Source of the DNA: Luteolibacter flavescens
GTDB lineage: Bacteria > Verrucomicrobiota > Verrucomicrobiia > Verrucomicrobiales > Akkermansiaceae
DNA: 64,000 nt
Assembly: GCF_025950085.1 (NCBI RefSeq)
Contig: NZ_JAPDDS010000001.1
Coordinates: 620,001 to 684,000 of the forward strand
Direction: 5' to 3'
Positions 18,418-26,283 of this stretch are shown here, piece by piece. The translations under genes were made by a program, and so were the position numbers. The notes under the pieces are model-generated. The model was not told the origin of the DNA and ran no database searches. It was given only the letters and a program-made list of their open reading frames with translations. Numbering within the stretch: the stretch's first letter is position 1; each line of letters begins with the position of its first letter.

Positions 18418-19334
18418 CACCGCTGGAAATCCACGTCTTGTCCGACGGCAAGCCCGGCCACGAAAACCAGTCCTACGGGCTGGCCGAGGCGATCGGTCGC
18501 ATTCGTCCAGTGACGACCGCGAAGATCAGCCTGGCCGGTGTGCGAGGCCCCATCGCGCGGCTGAAGAAGACCTTCAAGGAATCAGGCCATCTGCCGAAGC
18601 CGCAGCTTCTCATCGGCGCGGGGCATGCGGTCCACACCTCGCTCCTCGCGCTATCGAAGAAGCTGAACGTGCCATGCGTGCTGATGATGAAGCCGACCTT
18701 CCCGGCGGCGCTCTTCGATCTCTGCCTGATCCCGGAGCACGATCTGGAAGGCCGTGCGCCGCAGGACCACGTGATCCCCACGACCGGCGCGCTGAACCGC
18801 GTGCCGCCTCCGGATGGCAGGCAGCGGCAAGGCGGGCTTATCCTGTTAGGCGGACCGTCATCCTCGCACGGCTGGGATGCCGCTTCCGTGGAGGCCGCGA
18901 TTTGCCAGATCGTCGCCGCCGGCAAGGATCGACCCTGGCGCATCACCAACTCGCGTCGCTCGCCTGCGGGATCGCTTGATGCCCTGGCGAAGGCCTGCCC
19001 CGCGCTGGCCACCTATCCGCATGGCGATACAGGCCGCGACTGGCTGCCCCAGATGCTCGCCGAGGCGGCGGAGGTGTGGGTCACGGAAGACAGCATCTCG
19101 ATGATCTACGAGGCTCTTAGTAGCGGCGCACGCGTCGGTCTCCTGCCCGTGCCTGCGATCAAGAAGGCCGGCCGTGTCGCCCGCGGCGTGCAGCGACTGG
19201 CGGAGCAGGGCTTCGTCACCCGCTTCTCCTATTGGTCGCCCGCCACCGGCCTGGCCGCTCCGCCCCGCATCTTGCGCGAGGCCGACCGTTGCGCCGCCAT
19301 CGTCCTCCAGCGTCTTTTTCCCACACCGGCATGA
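18414..19334 (+). CDS. ELM1-family protein (GT-B-like, envelope operon)
   Basis: The 306-residue product matches the bacterial family named after plant mitochondrial fission ELM1: an N-terminal LSDGKPGHENQSYGLAEAI motif, LLIGAGHAVHTSLLALSKK, a central GGPSSSHGWD strand-turn and a C-terminal VTEDSISMIYEALSSGARVGLLP that resembles the donor-binding helix of GT-B glycosyltransferases. The biochemical role in bacteria is not established. The position between a lipid A-type acyltransferase and a GT4 glycosyltransferase, with ATGA overlaps on both sides, argues for a task in lipopolysaccharide or glycolipid assembly; that is inference. Confidence 0.85.
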   Translation: MTPLEIHVLSDGKPGHENQSYGLAEAIGRIRPVTTAKISLAGVRGPIARLKKTFKESGHLPKPQLLIGAGHAVHTSLLALSKKLNVPCVLMMKPTFPAALFDLCLIPEHDLEGRAPQDHVIPTTGALNRVPPPDGRQRQGGLILLGGPSSSHGWDAASVEAAICQIVAAGKDRPWRITNSRRSPAGSLDALAKACPALATYPHGDTGRDWLPQMLAEAAEVWVTEDSISMIYEALSSGARVGLLPVPAIKKAGRVARGVQRLAEQGFVTRFSYWSPATGLAAPPRILREADRCAAIVLQRLFPTPA

Positions 19335-20440
19335 AGGTCCTGCAGATGATCCCCGAGATGGAGTCCGGCGGTGTCGAGCGCGGCACGCTGGAGCTCGCCC
19401 GGCATCTGGGCGAGCAGGGTCACGAGTCCGTGGTGATTTCCGGCGGGGGCAAGATGGTGAAGCAGCTCGAAGCCTGCGGCACCCGCCACATCACCCTGCC
19501 GGTGGGCCGCAAGCGCCTCTCGTCCCTGCTGCTGGTGTCCCGGCTGCGACGGCTCTTCGCCGAGGAGAAGCCGGACATCCTCCACCTGCGCTCGCGCGTG
19601 CCCGCATGGCTCGCGTGGCTGGCATGGCGCGGCATGGACCCGGCCAATCGCCCGCGCCTGGTGACCACCGTGCATGGCTTCAATTCCGTGAACCGCTACT
19701 CCGAGATCATGACCTGCGGCGAGCGGGTCATCTGCGTCTCGGAAAGCATCCGCGACCATGTGCTGAAACACTACCCGAGGGCCGCGACGGACAAGCTGCG
19801 CGTGGTCCACCGGGGCATCGACCCCGCCGACTACCCGCATGGCTACCGCCCGAACGCCGCGTGGCTGGAGGCTTTCCACCGCGAATTCCCCGAGACGGAA
19901 GGAAAGCGCCTGCTCACCCTGCCCGGCCGAATCACCCGGTTGAAAGGCCACGAAGACTTCGCGAAGATCCTCAAGGCACTCGCTTCCGACGACAGCCTGC
20001 ACGGCGTGATCGCCGGTGGCGCGCATCCGCGGAAGGCCGCGTATCTCGATGAGATCCGCTCGCTCTTCAGTGCGGAAGGATTGGCAGATCGGATCACCTT
20101 TACCGGCGGACGCTCGGACCTGCGGGAGATCCTTGCGATTTCCTCGGTGGTGCTTTCGCTGACCACCCAGCCGGAATCATTCGGCCGCACGACGCTGGAA
20201 GCGCTCGGGCTCGGCATCCCCGTCGCGGGCTACGATCACGGCGGCGTGGGCGAGCAGCTCGCGCTGCTCTACCCCGCAGGCCGCATTCCTCCAAATGACC
20301 CCGCCGCCGCAGTGCCGGTGGTGAAAGCACTGCTGGAGAATCCGCCCGCCGTACCGGTGAAGCATCCCTTCACCCTCGCCGCGATGCTTGACGGAACGAT
20401 GGACGTTTACCGCGAGCTGTTAGAGCAGCCCCCGAAATAA
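19331..20440 (+). CDS. GT4-family glycosyltransferase
   Basis: This 369-residue GT-B glycosyltransferase shows the N-terminal glycine turn (GGVERGTLELARHLGEQGH), TVHGFNS and CVSESIRDHVL in the acceptor half, then VVHRGIDPADY, PGRITRLKGHEDF and the donor-binding ExxxxxxxE motif in PESFGRTTLEALGLGIPVAGYDHGG. GT4 enzymes use nucleotide sugars with retention of configuration, typically for lipopolysaccharide core or O-chain sugars. The start overlaps the stop of the ELM1-like gene by 4 bases, making it the third and last gene of the operon. It is convergent with the SLC13 permease. Confidence 0.93.
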   Translation: MKVLQMIPEMESGGVERGTLELARHLGEQGHESVVISGGGKMVKQLEACGTRHITLPVGRKRLSSLLLVSRLRRLFAEEKPDILHLRSRVPAWLAWLAWRGMDPANRPRLVTTVHGFNSVNRYSEIMTCGERVICVSESIRDHVLKHYPRAATDKLRVVHRGIDPADYPHGYRPNAAWLEAFHREFPETEGKRLLTLPGRITRLKGHEDFAKILKALASDDSLHGVIAGGAHPRKAAYLDEIRSLFSAEGLADRITFTGGRSDLREILAISSVVLSLTTQPESFGRTTLEALGLGIPVAGYDHGGVGEQLALLYPAGRIPPNDPAAAVPVVKALLENPPAVPVKHPFTLAAMLDGTMDVYRELLEQPPK

Positions 20441-20472
20441 CAGCGCCATTCCTGCCACCTTCCCGCCTTACC

Positions 20473-22320
20473 TCACGGATAAAACGGCCAGACAATCGGG
20501 ATCAGCAGGCAGGAAACGATCCAGCAGATGATATTCAGCGGGATACCCACGCGGAGGAAGTCCGAGAACTTGAAGCCCCCAGGACCGTAGACCATCATGT
20601 GCGTCTGGTAGCCCATGGGCAGCGCGAAGGCCGTCGAGGCCGCCACCGTCACCGCCATGACGTAAGGCCAGTGGCTCACGCCAAGGCTCGCGGCCAGCGT
20701 CACCACGATGGGCACCATCATCACCGCCGTCGCGTTGTTCGACAGCACCTCGGTGAGCAGCAGCGTGAGCAGGAAGATCATCCACAGCATCACGATGGGC
20801 ATCCACTCCGGGGTGACGAAGCCATTCGCCACGTCCACCATGCTCTCCGCCAGCCACTTCGCCGTGCCGGTCGATTGCATTGCCAGCCCCAGGCCCAGCA
20901 GGCCGTAGAGCATCAGCAGCACCTGCCAGTCGATGCTTCCGTAGGCCTCGCGCGGCGTGACGATCTTCGACCACAGCAGCACCAGGGCACCGACCATGGC
21001 GGCAAAGTGAATCGGGATCACGGGCAGCCACTTGAACACGCCCTGCTCCCCTCCCAGCAAATCGGTGAGCGTGGCGATGAGGACCACGCCGATCAGCACC
21101 GCCCAGGAAACCCACGCATGGTGCGGCGGCTTCTTGTTGACCGTGGTCACCGGGGAATCCTCCGGCGCATCGGTGAGGATGAAGTCCCGCGTGGACTCCA
21201 GCGCGTCGAGGTTGTTCAGCGCGGTAATGACCAGCAACGTGTCGCCACCCTCCAGCGGGATCTCGGCGAGCTGGTTGGTGATGTTCACGCCATTGCGATG
21301 CACCGCCATGACCACGCTGTTGTAGCGCTGGCGGAAATCCGACCGCGCGAGCGTCTGCCCGGCCAGCGATGCCTCGTCGCGCACCACGAGTTCCGTCACC
21401 ACGCCGTCGATGGTGGAGAGCAGGTTCGCCCCGATTTCCTCGCACAGGTCCTCGGCCTTGCCCGCCTTCCCGCGGCGGCCGTGCAGGGCGATAAGGAAGC
21501 GGTCGTTCTTCTCGATGGTCAGCGTGTTCAGCCCGTGCATTTCCCGCGCGCCCTTGCGGCGCACTTCCATGATGTGGACGTGCCGGCCTCGGTCAAAGAG
21601 GGGTGTCTCGCTCAGGCGCTTGCCCACCAGCGGGGAATTCTCGCCGATGAGGATGTGGTAGAGCGGTGTCGCACGTTCCTTGATCTCCAGGCTGCCGGAA
21701 ATGGTCGTGCGGGACGGGATCAGCTTCGGACCGAAGATCGTCAGGTAGGCGATGCCCGCGATCGACAGCGGGATGCCGATCGGCGCGAGCTGGAACATCG
21801 TCATCGGCTCCATCTTCATGTCCTTCAGCGTACCATTCACCAGCAGGTTCGTGGACGTGCCGATGAGCGTGCAGCAGCCCCCGAGAATGGAGGCGTAGGA
21901 CAGCGGCATGAGCAGCCGCGAGGGAGCGATATCCCGGTTCCGGGCAAATCCAAGGGCCACTGGCAGCAGGATGGCCACGATGGCGGTATTGTTCATCCAC
22001 GCGCTGAAGAATGCCGTCAGCAGCGCGAAGGCCAGCATCGCCTTGCGGGTATTCGACGGCAGCTTGTCCCGCAGCACGCGCCCGATGTGATCCACCGCGC
22101 CGGAGGCTTCGAGGGCACCACCGATGATGAAGAGCGCCGCGATGGCGAGCGGGGCCTCGTTCCTGAAGACCGAGGACATGTCGTTCATGCCGACAAGCCC
22201 CAGCGCCACCACGCCGACCAGCACGGTCAGGGCGATGACGTCCGGTGCCGCCCATTCGCGGATGAATGCGACCAGCGTCAGGACGATGACCGCCAGGGTG
22301 AGGCCAATTTCGAAAGTCAT
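20473..22320 (-). CDS. SLC13-family permease with two RCK_C (TrkA-C) domains
   Basis: The 615-residue protein has a block of about six transmembrane helices, a cytosolic insert and a second block of helices. The insert, residues about 205-385, contains two TrkA-C/RCK_C-like modules (SPLVGKRLSETPLFDRGRHVHIMEVRR and ASLAGQTLARSDFRQRYNSVVMAVHR). The transporter motifs FFSAWMNNTAIVAILLPVA and LTEVLSNNATAVMMVPIVV are the paired SNT-type signatures of the DASS/SLC13 superfamily, which move dicarboxylates, sulfate or similar anions with sodium. RCK_C modules suggest ligand control. No operon partner is seen; the gene is divergent from gatB with a 201-base gap. Confidence 0.92.
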   Translation of the reverse strand: MTFEIGLTLAVIVLTLVAFIREWAAPDVIALTVLVGVVALGLVGMNDMSSVFRNEAPLAIAALFIIGGALEASGAVDHIGRVLRDKLPSNTRKAMLAFALLTAFFSAWMNNTAIVAILLPVALGFARNRDIAPSRLLMPLSYASILGGCCTLIGTSTNLLVNGTLKDMKMEPMTMFQLAPIGIPLSIAGIAYLTIFGPKLIPSRTTISGSLEIKERATPLYHILIGENSPLVGKRLSETPLFDRGRHVHIMEVRRKGAREMHGLNTLTIEKNDRFLIALHGRRGKAGKAEDLCEEIGANLLSTIDGVVTELVVRDEASLAGQTLARSDFRQRYNSVVMAVHRNGVNITNQLAEIPLEGGDTLLVITALNNLDALESTRDFILTDAPEDSPVTTVNKKPPHHAWVSWAVLIGVVLIATLTDLLGGEQGVFKWLPVIPIHFAAMVGALVLLWSKIVTPREAYGSIDWQVLLMLYGLLGLGLAMQSTGTAKWLAESMVDVANGFVTPEWMPIVMLWMIFLLTLLLTEVLSNNATAVMMVPIVVTLAASLGVSHWPYVMAVTVAASTAFALPMGYQTHMMVYGPGGFKFSDFLRVGIPLNIICWIVSCLLIPIVWPFYP

Positions 22321-22521
22321 GGGGATTTTTCACCTCCCCGTGCGGGGTCGGCGGCCCCCGGCCATGCACCGGGAAGGCGGAGTTGGCAAGAGTCGGGAGC
22401 GACATGGAGATGCGGAAATTGGACGATTGAGGGATTGAGTCACTGGCCGCCAATGGCCAAGGATCGGCCCGCCGGACGAGCTTCCCGGATTTCCCAAATC
22501 TCCGAATTTCCGACTTTCCCA

Positions 22522-23979
22522 ATGTCCTATCTGGTCACCATCGGCCTCGAAGTCCACTGCCAGGTCAAAACGCGCACGAAGATGTTCTGCGCCTGCGAAA
22601 CCTCCTTCGGCGAGGAGCCGAACACCCGCACCTGCCCGGTCTGCCTCGGACTGCCCGGCGCCCTGCCCGTGCTGAACCGCCACGCCATCGAGAAGACGCT
22701 GCTCGCCGGACTGCTGCTCGAGTGCGGATCCCCGGAGATCTCCCGCTGGGACCGCAAGAGCTACTTTTATCCGGACATGCCGAAGAATTTCCAGACGACG
22801 CAGATGGACTACCCCCTCTGCATCGGCGGCGGGGTCCCACTCTACGACCACTGCTACCCCACGGACGCGCGGAAAAACATCGCCCGCCCCGGCCACAAGG
22901 TCCGCCTGAACCGCATCCATCTGGAGGAGGACGTGGCCAAGTCCACCCACCTCGGCACGTCGTCGCTGATCGATTTCAACCGCGCCGGCACGCCGCTGAT
23001 GGAGATCGTCAGCGAGCCCGACCTCCAGTCCGGCGAGGAGGCGGGTGCCTACCTCCGCTCGCTCCAGATGATCCTCCAGCAGGGCGGCATTTCCGATGCC
23101 GACATGGAGAAGGGCCAGATGCGCTGCGACGTGAACATTTCCCTCCGTCGCAAGGAGAGCGATCCCCTCGGTGCGAAGATCGAGCTGAAGAACCTGAACT
23201 CCATCTCCGCCGTCCGCCGCGCGATCGCCCATGAGGTCGAGCGGCAGGCCGAGGAACTCGACGCGGGCATCCCGCAGATCCAATCGACCCGCCGCTGGGA
23301 CGACGACCGCGGCGAGACGCAGCTCATGCGGACGAAGGAAGACGCGCACGACTACCGCTACTTCCCCTGCCCCGACCTCCTGCCGATCGTCACCGCGCCG
23401 ATCTTGGAAAAGGTCCGTCCGCTGCTGACCGAGCGTCCTCACGAGCGCTCCGCGCGCTACGAAGCCGACTACGGCGTCAGCGCCTACGACGCCTCGGTGC
23501 TCTCGTCCGACCTGCCACTGGCGACTTACTTCGAAGCCCTCGCCGCCACGCCCGGCGTGCCCGGGAAGAAGGCCGCGAATTTCTTGCTGAACGTTCTGCT
23601 GGGCTCGCTGAACGATCGCTCCGTCGCGATCTCCGACTCGCCATTGCCTCCGGAGAAGACCGGCGCGCTGCTCGGACTCGTTGAAAGTGGAGCCCTCGCC
23701 CTCAGCCAGGCGAAGGAAGTCCTCGCCGTGCTCCTCGACGCACCGGACAAGGATCCTGCCGCCGTCGCGAAGGAACTCGGCTTCGAGCCTGCCGACGCCG
23801 GTGAACTGGACGCCCTCTGCGATCAGGTGATCGCCGCAAATCCCAAGCAGGTCGAAGAGATCAAGGCCGGCAACGAAAAGCTCCTGAACTTCCTCACCGG
23901 CCAGGTGATGAAAGCCTCCTCCACCAAGCCGAACCCGAAACAGGTGACGGATCTGCTGAAGGGGAAGCTGGGAGTCTGA
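22522..23979 (+). CDS. gatB: Aspartyl/glutamyl-tRNA amidotransferase subunit B
   Basis: GatB is the kinase-like subunit of GatCAB, which converts Glu-tRNA(Gln) or Asp-tRNA(Asn) to the amidated forms. The 485-residue product has the zinc-knuckle cysteines (FCACETSFG, TCPVCLGLPG), the conserved SYFYPDMPKNFQTTQ and GQMRCDVNISLR stretches and a C-terminal YqeY-like tail (KPNPKQVTDLLKGKLG). The ATG at 22522 is chosen by similarity; the leader CCGACTTTCCCA is pyrimidine-rich with no Shine-Dalgarno sequence. gatA and gatC are not in the window. Confidence 0.98.
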   Translation: MSYLVTIGLEVHCQVKTRTKMFCACETSFGEEPNTRTCPVCLGLPGALPVLNRHAIEKTLLAGLLLECGSPEISRWDRKSYFYPDMPKNFQTTQMDYPLCIGGGVPLYDHCYPTDARKNIARPGHKVRLNRIHLEEDVAKSTHLGTSSLIDFNRAGTPLMEIVSEPDLQSGEEAGAYLRSLQMILQQGGISDADMEKGQMRCDVNISLRRKESDPLGAKIELKNLNSISAVRRAIAHEVERQAEELDAGIPQIQSTRRWDDDRGETQLMRTKEDAHDYRYFPCPDLLPIVTAPILEKVRPLLTERPHERSARYEADYGVSAYDASVLSSDLPLATYFEALAATPGVPGKKAANFLLNVLLGSLNDRSVAISDSPLPPEKTGALLGLVESGALALSQAKEVLAVLLDAPDKDPAAVAKELGFEPADAGELDALCDQVIAANPKQVEEIKAGNEKLLNFLTGQVMKASSTKPNPKQVTDLLKGKLGV

Positions 23980-23981
23980 AA

Positions 23982-24530
23982 ATGGTCATGAGCCCGAAAC
24001 GCCATCTTCCGGAATTCGCGCATTCGCTTTCACAGCGTTTCGAGAGTGACGGCATCCCCCTGCTTCTCGCGGGAGGATGGGCGGTATGTTTCCACGGTTA
24101 TTCGCGGGCCACGCTCGATATCGACTGGATCTGCAAGCGCTCGCAAATTCGCAAGGCATCCGAACTCATGGAGAGCCTCGGATTCGAGCGCATGACGGAT
24201 GGCATGGCCTGCCGCTTCAAGCACCGCCGCGATCCGTCGGTGCCCTACATCGATCTGATCTGGGTGGACGACGCGACATTTGGAACGATGCGCGAAACGT
24301 CCGAGGCATCGCCGCTGCCACTTAGCGTGCCGATGCTGGGGTTCAGAGCACTGCTTGCGATGAAGCTGTTCGCCCTGAAAGATGGCGAGACGAGGGATCA
24401 CAAAGACCTGCTGGATATCAGAAGCCTTCTGCGCTACTCTGCCACCAAGCTCGACGATTCCGAACTCAAGGAACTCTGCAACCGCTACGCAGGACCGCAG
24501 GCTTTCGACCTCATCCGGGGACCGCAATGA
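23982..24530 (+). CDS. Nucleotidyltransferase of the MNT/AbiEii-like fold
   Basis: The 182-residue protein carries the nucleotidyltransferase signature GGWAVCFHGYSRATLDID: Gly31-Gly32, then Asp46 and Asp48 as metal ligands, followed by an alpha/beta core and an FALKDGETRDHKDLLDI segment typical of AbiEii/MNT proteins (KxxxxxxRxxxKDxxD). Related proteins act as toxins that modify tRNA or as antitoxins that AMPylate HEPN toxins. It begins 2 bases after the gatB stop and overlaps the 71-residue gene downstream by 4 bases, so all three could be transcribed together. A toxin, antitoxin or housekeeping role is not decided by sequence. Confidence 0.8.
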   Translation: MVMSPKRHLPEFAHSLSQRFESDGIPLLLAGGWAVCFHGYSRATLDIDWICKRSQIRKASELMESLGFERMTDGMACRFKHRRDPSVPYIDLIWVDDATFGTMRETSEASPLPLSVPMLGFRALLAMKLFALKDGETRDHKDLLDIRSLLRYSATKLDDSELKELCNRYAGPQAFDLIRGPQ

Positions 24531-24742
24531 AGACCATCGAACTCAGCCTGCCGGACATGTCCGACCATCCGCCGCCGCCTCAGGTGGACTTGGGGACATT
24601 TGAGTCCTGGGTGCGAGGCGATGCTGCCACGAAGACCCGGGCCTCCATGACCGATGAGGAAATCATCGCGGATTTCATGCGTAACGAAGGTCGGCAAACC
24701 GAGCCTTGGCCGGACTTTGGGGCGGTATCGGAGTTGCGCTGA
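24527..24742 (+). CDS. Small protein coupled to the nucleotidyltransferase
   Basis: The 71-residue acidic product (start MKTIELSLPDMSDHPPPPQ) has no family I recognise. Its start codon overlaps the upstream stop (ATGA), which indicates translational coupling, and a terminator-like hairpin begins at its stop codon. The central segment TKTRASMTDEEIIADFMRNEGR looks helical and could bind a partner; the N-terminal part starts with a short beta-strand-like run, as in many small antitoxins. A partner or antitoxin role is inference from gene order only. Confidence 0.6.
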   Translation: MKTIELSLPDMSDHPPPPQVDLGTFESWVRGDAATKTRASMTDEEIIADFMRNEGRQTEPWPDFGAVSELR

Positions 24743-24765
24743 GCGCTTTCGGCAGGGCGCTTTTT
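24742..24765 (+). terminator. Probable terminator after the two-gene unit
   Basis: AGCGC (24742-24746) pairs with GCGCT (24757-24761), followed by a T5 run at 24761-24765. The stem is short, but position and U-tract fit a terminator that separates this pair from the methyltransferase gene. Confidence 0.5.
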
Positions 24766-24809
24766 CCCGTGTCCCAATCCGACCTTGGCGGCACGGTGCG
24801 GGATCACGC

Positions 24810-25637
24810 ATGCTCTCCTCCGTGCTCCACCATGGCGACTGCCTGAAAGTGCTGCCCACCTTGCCGGATGGCTCGGTGGATCTCGTCGTCACGTCGCCTC
24901 CCTACAATCTCGGCATCAACTACCGCAGCTTTGACGATACCGCGGGCCGGGCCGAGTTCATCGAGTGGTGCAAGTCATGGGCCGCCGAGGTGAAGCGGGT
25001 GCTGGCCGATGACGGATCGTTTTTCCTGAACGTGGGAGCCGCCCCGGCGAACCCGCTGATGCCGCACCAGATCGTGCTGGCATTCACCGAGGGCCCGGAC
25101 GCGCTCTTCGTGCTTCAGAATACCTTCCACTGGATCAAGTCGATCACCGTCGAGACCCGGCGCGGCGAGCAGATCAGCGCGGGCCACTTCAAGCCGATCA
25201 ACTCGCAGCGTTTCGTGAACGACTGCCACGAATACATCTTCCACCTGACAAAGTCCGGCGACGTGAAACTCGACCGGCGCGGCGCGGGTGTGCCGTATCA
25301 GGACAAGTCGAACATCGCCCGCTGGGGTCACACCGGTGGCGTGGACAAGCGCTGCCGGGGGAACACGTGGTTCATCCCCTACGACACCATCGTGTCCCGG
25401 GACAAGGAGCGGCCGCATCCCGCGAGCTTTCCCATCGCTCTGGTGGAGCAGTGCATCCGCCTCCATGGCAAAGGCACGGAATCGCGCGTGCTCGATCCCT
25501 TCCTCGGCATCGGCAGCTCCGCCATCGCCGCGAAGCGGCAGGGAGTGAAGGAATTCACCGGTATCGAGATGGATGACTACTACCTGTCCGTCGCGAGGGA
25601 GCGTCTGGACGCACCAGCGGAACAGGAGCTTTTCTAA
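24810..25637 (+). CDS. DNA (adenine-N6 or cytosine-N4) methyltransferase, beta-class order
   Basis: From the ATG at 24810 the product is 275 residues. The catalytic motif IV, TSPPYN, is at residues 28-33, and the AdoMet-binding motif I (RVLDPFLGIGSSAIAAKR) lies near the C-terminus, followed by GIEMDDYYLSVARERL. This circular order (IV first, I last) defines the beta class of amino-methyltransferases. The segment between them carries the variable target-recognition part (RRGAGVPYQDKSNIARWG). No restriction endonuclease gene is adjacent, so it is a solitary methyltransferase or part of a split system. Recognition site unknown. Confidence 0.92.
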   Translation: MLSSVLHHGDCLKVLPTLPDGSVDLVVTSPPYNLGINYRSFDDTAGRAEFIEWCKSWAAEVKRVLADDGSFFLNVGAAPANPLMPHQIVLAFTEGPDALFVLQNTFHWIKSITVETRRGEQISAGHFKPINSQRFVNDCHEYIFHLTKSGDVKLDRRGAGVPYQDKSNIARWGHTGGVDKRCRGNTWFIPYDTIVSRDKERPHPASFPIALVEQCIRLHGKGTESRVLDPFLGIGSSAIAAKRQGVKEFTGIEMDDYYLSVARERLDAPAEQELF

Positions 25638-25662
25638 CAGACCCATCCGACCTCCCGCTTCC

Positions 25663-26283
25663 ATGACCCGCCCACACCTCCTCGCTATTGCCTGCTGCTT
25701 CATCGTGACCGCTTGCGCCTCGCGCGAGGTCCCGTCGGCGTCGACTCCGCAGGGCACCACCTTGAATACCACGGCGTCCTGGGAGACCGCGGGGACGAAA
25801 GTCACTTTCCGGGCAGGGCCACACCAATCGACACCCGATGGATATGCCCACTCCTTCTCGTCCTACGGCATCCTTCACACTACGGACGAGATGACGGTTC
25901 CCACGGCGATCGAGAGTGCGCTCAATGCCGACTACTTCGGAGATTCGCCTGAAAGCTCCCCCACGGACTTCATCCGACTCTTCACCAGTGCCAGCGGCAA
26001 GACGCTGCTGATCCAGGAAGAGGTCCCGAACGGTTGCGCGCCCTGCACCAATCATATCCTCGTCCGGCTCGGCTCCAATGAACTCGAGCACGTCTATCTG
26101 GACCTCCCAATGTATAGCCCGCCGCGTGAACCGGGACAGGTGACCATGCCGATCTTCGACGAACCGGCCGAGGTCGTCGCCATCACCGATCGCACCGTGA
26201 CCTACAAGTATTCCCACGGAGGAAGGAAGACCGCCGAGATCAGCAAGCTTCCCACCTCCAAGCGTCCGACCTTCCCCGGCTAG
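25663..26283 (+). CDS. Lipoprotein of unknown function
   Basis: The 206-residue product begins with a lipoprotein signal (MTRPHLLAIACCFIVTAC) with the lipid-bearing cysteine at residue 18. The mature part has no recognised domain; a CxxC pair (NGCAPCTNH) near the middle may form a disulfide or bind metal. It starts 25 bases after the methyltransferase stop on the same strand and is convergent with parC, with ends that touch. I cannot assign a function. Confidence 0.75.
   Translation: MTRPHLLAIACCFIVTACASREVPSASTPQGTTLNTTASWETAGTKVTFRAGPHQSTPDGYAHSFSSYGILHTTDEMTVPTAIESALNADYFGDSPESSPTDFIRLFTSASGKTLLIQEEVPNGCAPCTNHILVRLGSNELEHVYLDLPMYSPPREPGQVTMPIFDEPAEVVAITDRTVTYKYSHGGRKTAEISKLPTSKRPTFPG

Noticed and set aside
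20599-23979. A 1126-codon open frame spanning the antisense of the SLC13 gene and all of gatB
   Set aside because: Only the gatB part has protein similarity; the rest is rich in Arg/His/Gln and mirrors the opposite-strand gene, as expected in GC-rich DNA.
24810-25637. A complete restriction-modification system
   Set aside because: No endonuclease gene lies beside the methyltransferase; the neighbours are a lipoprotein and a nucleotidyltransferase.
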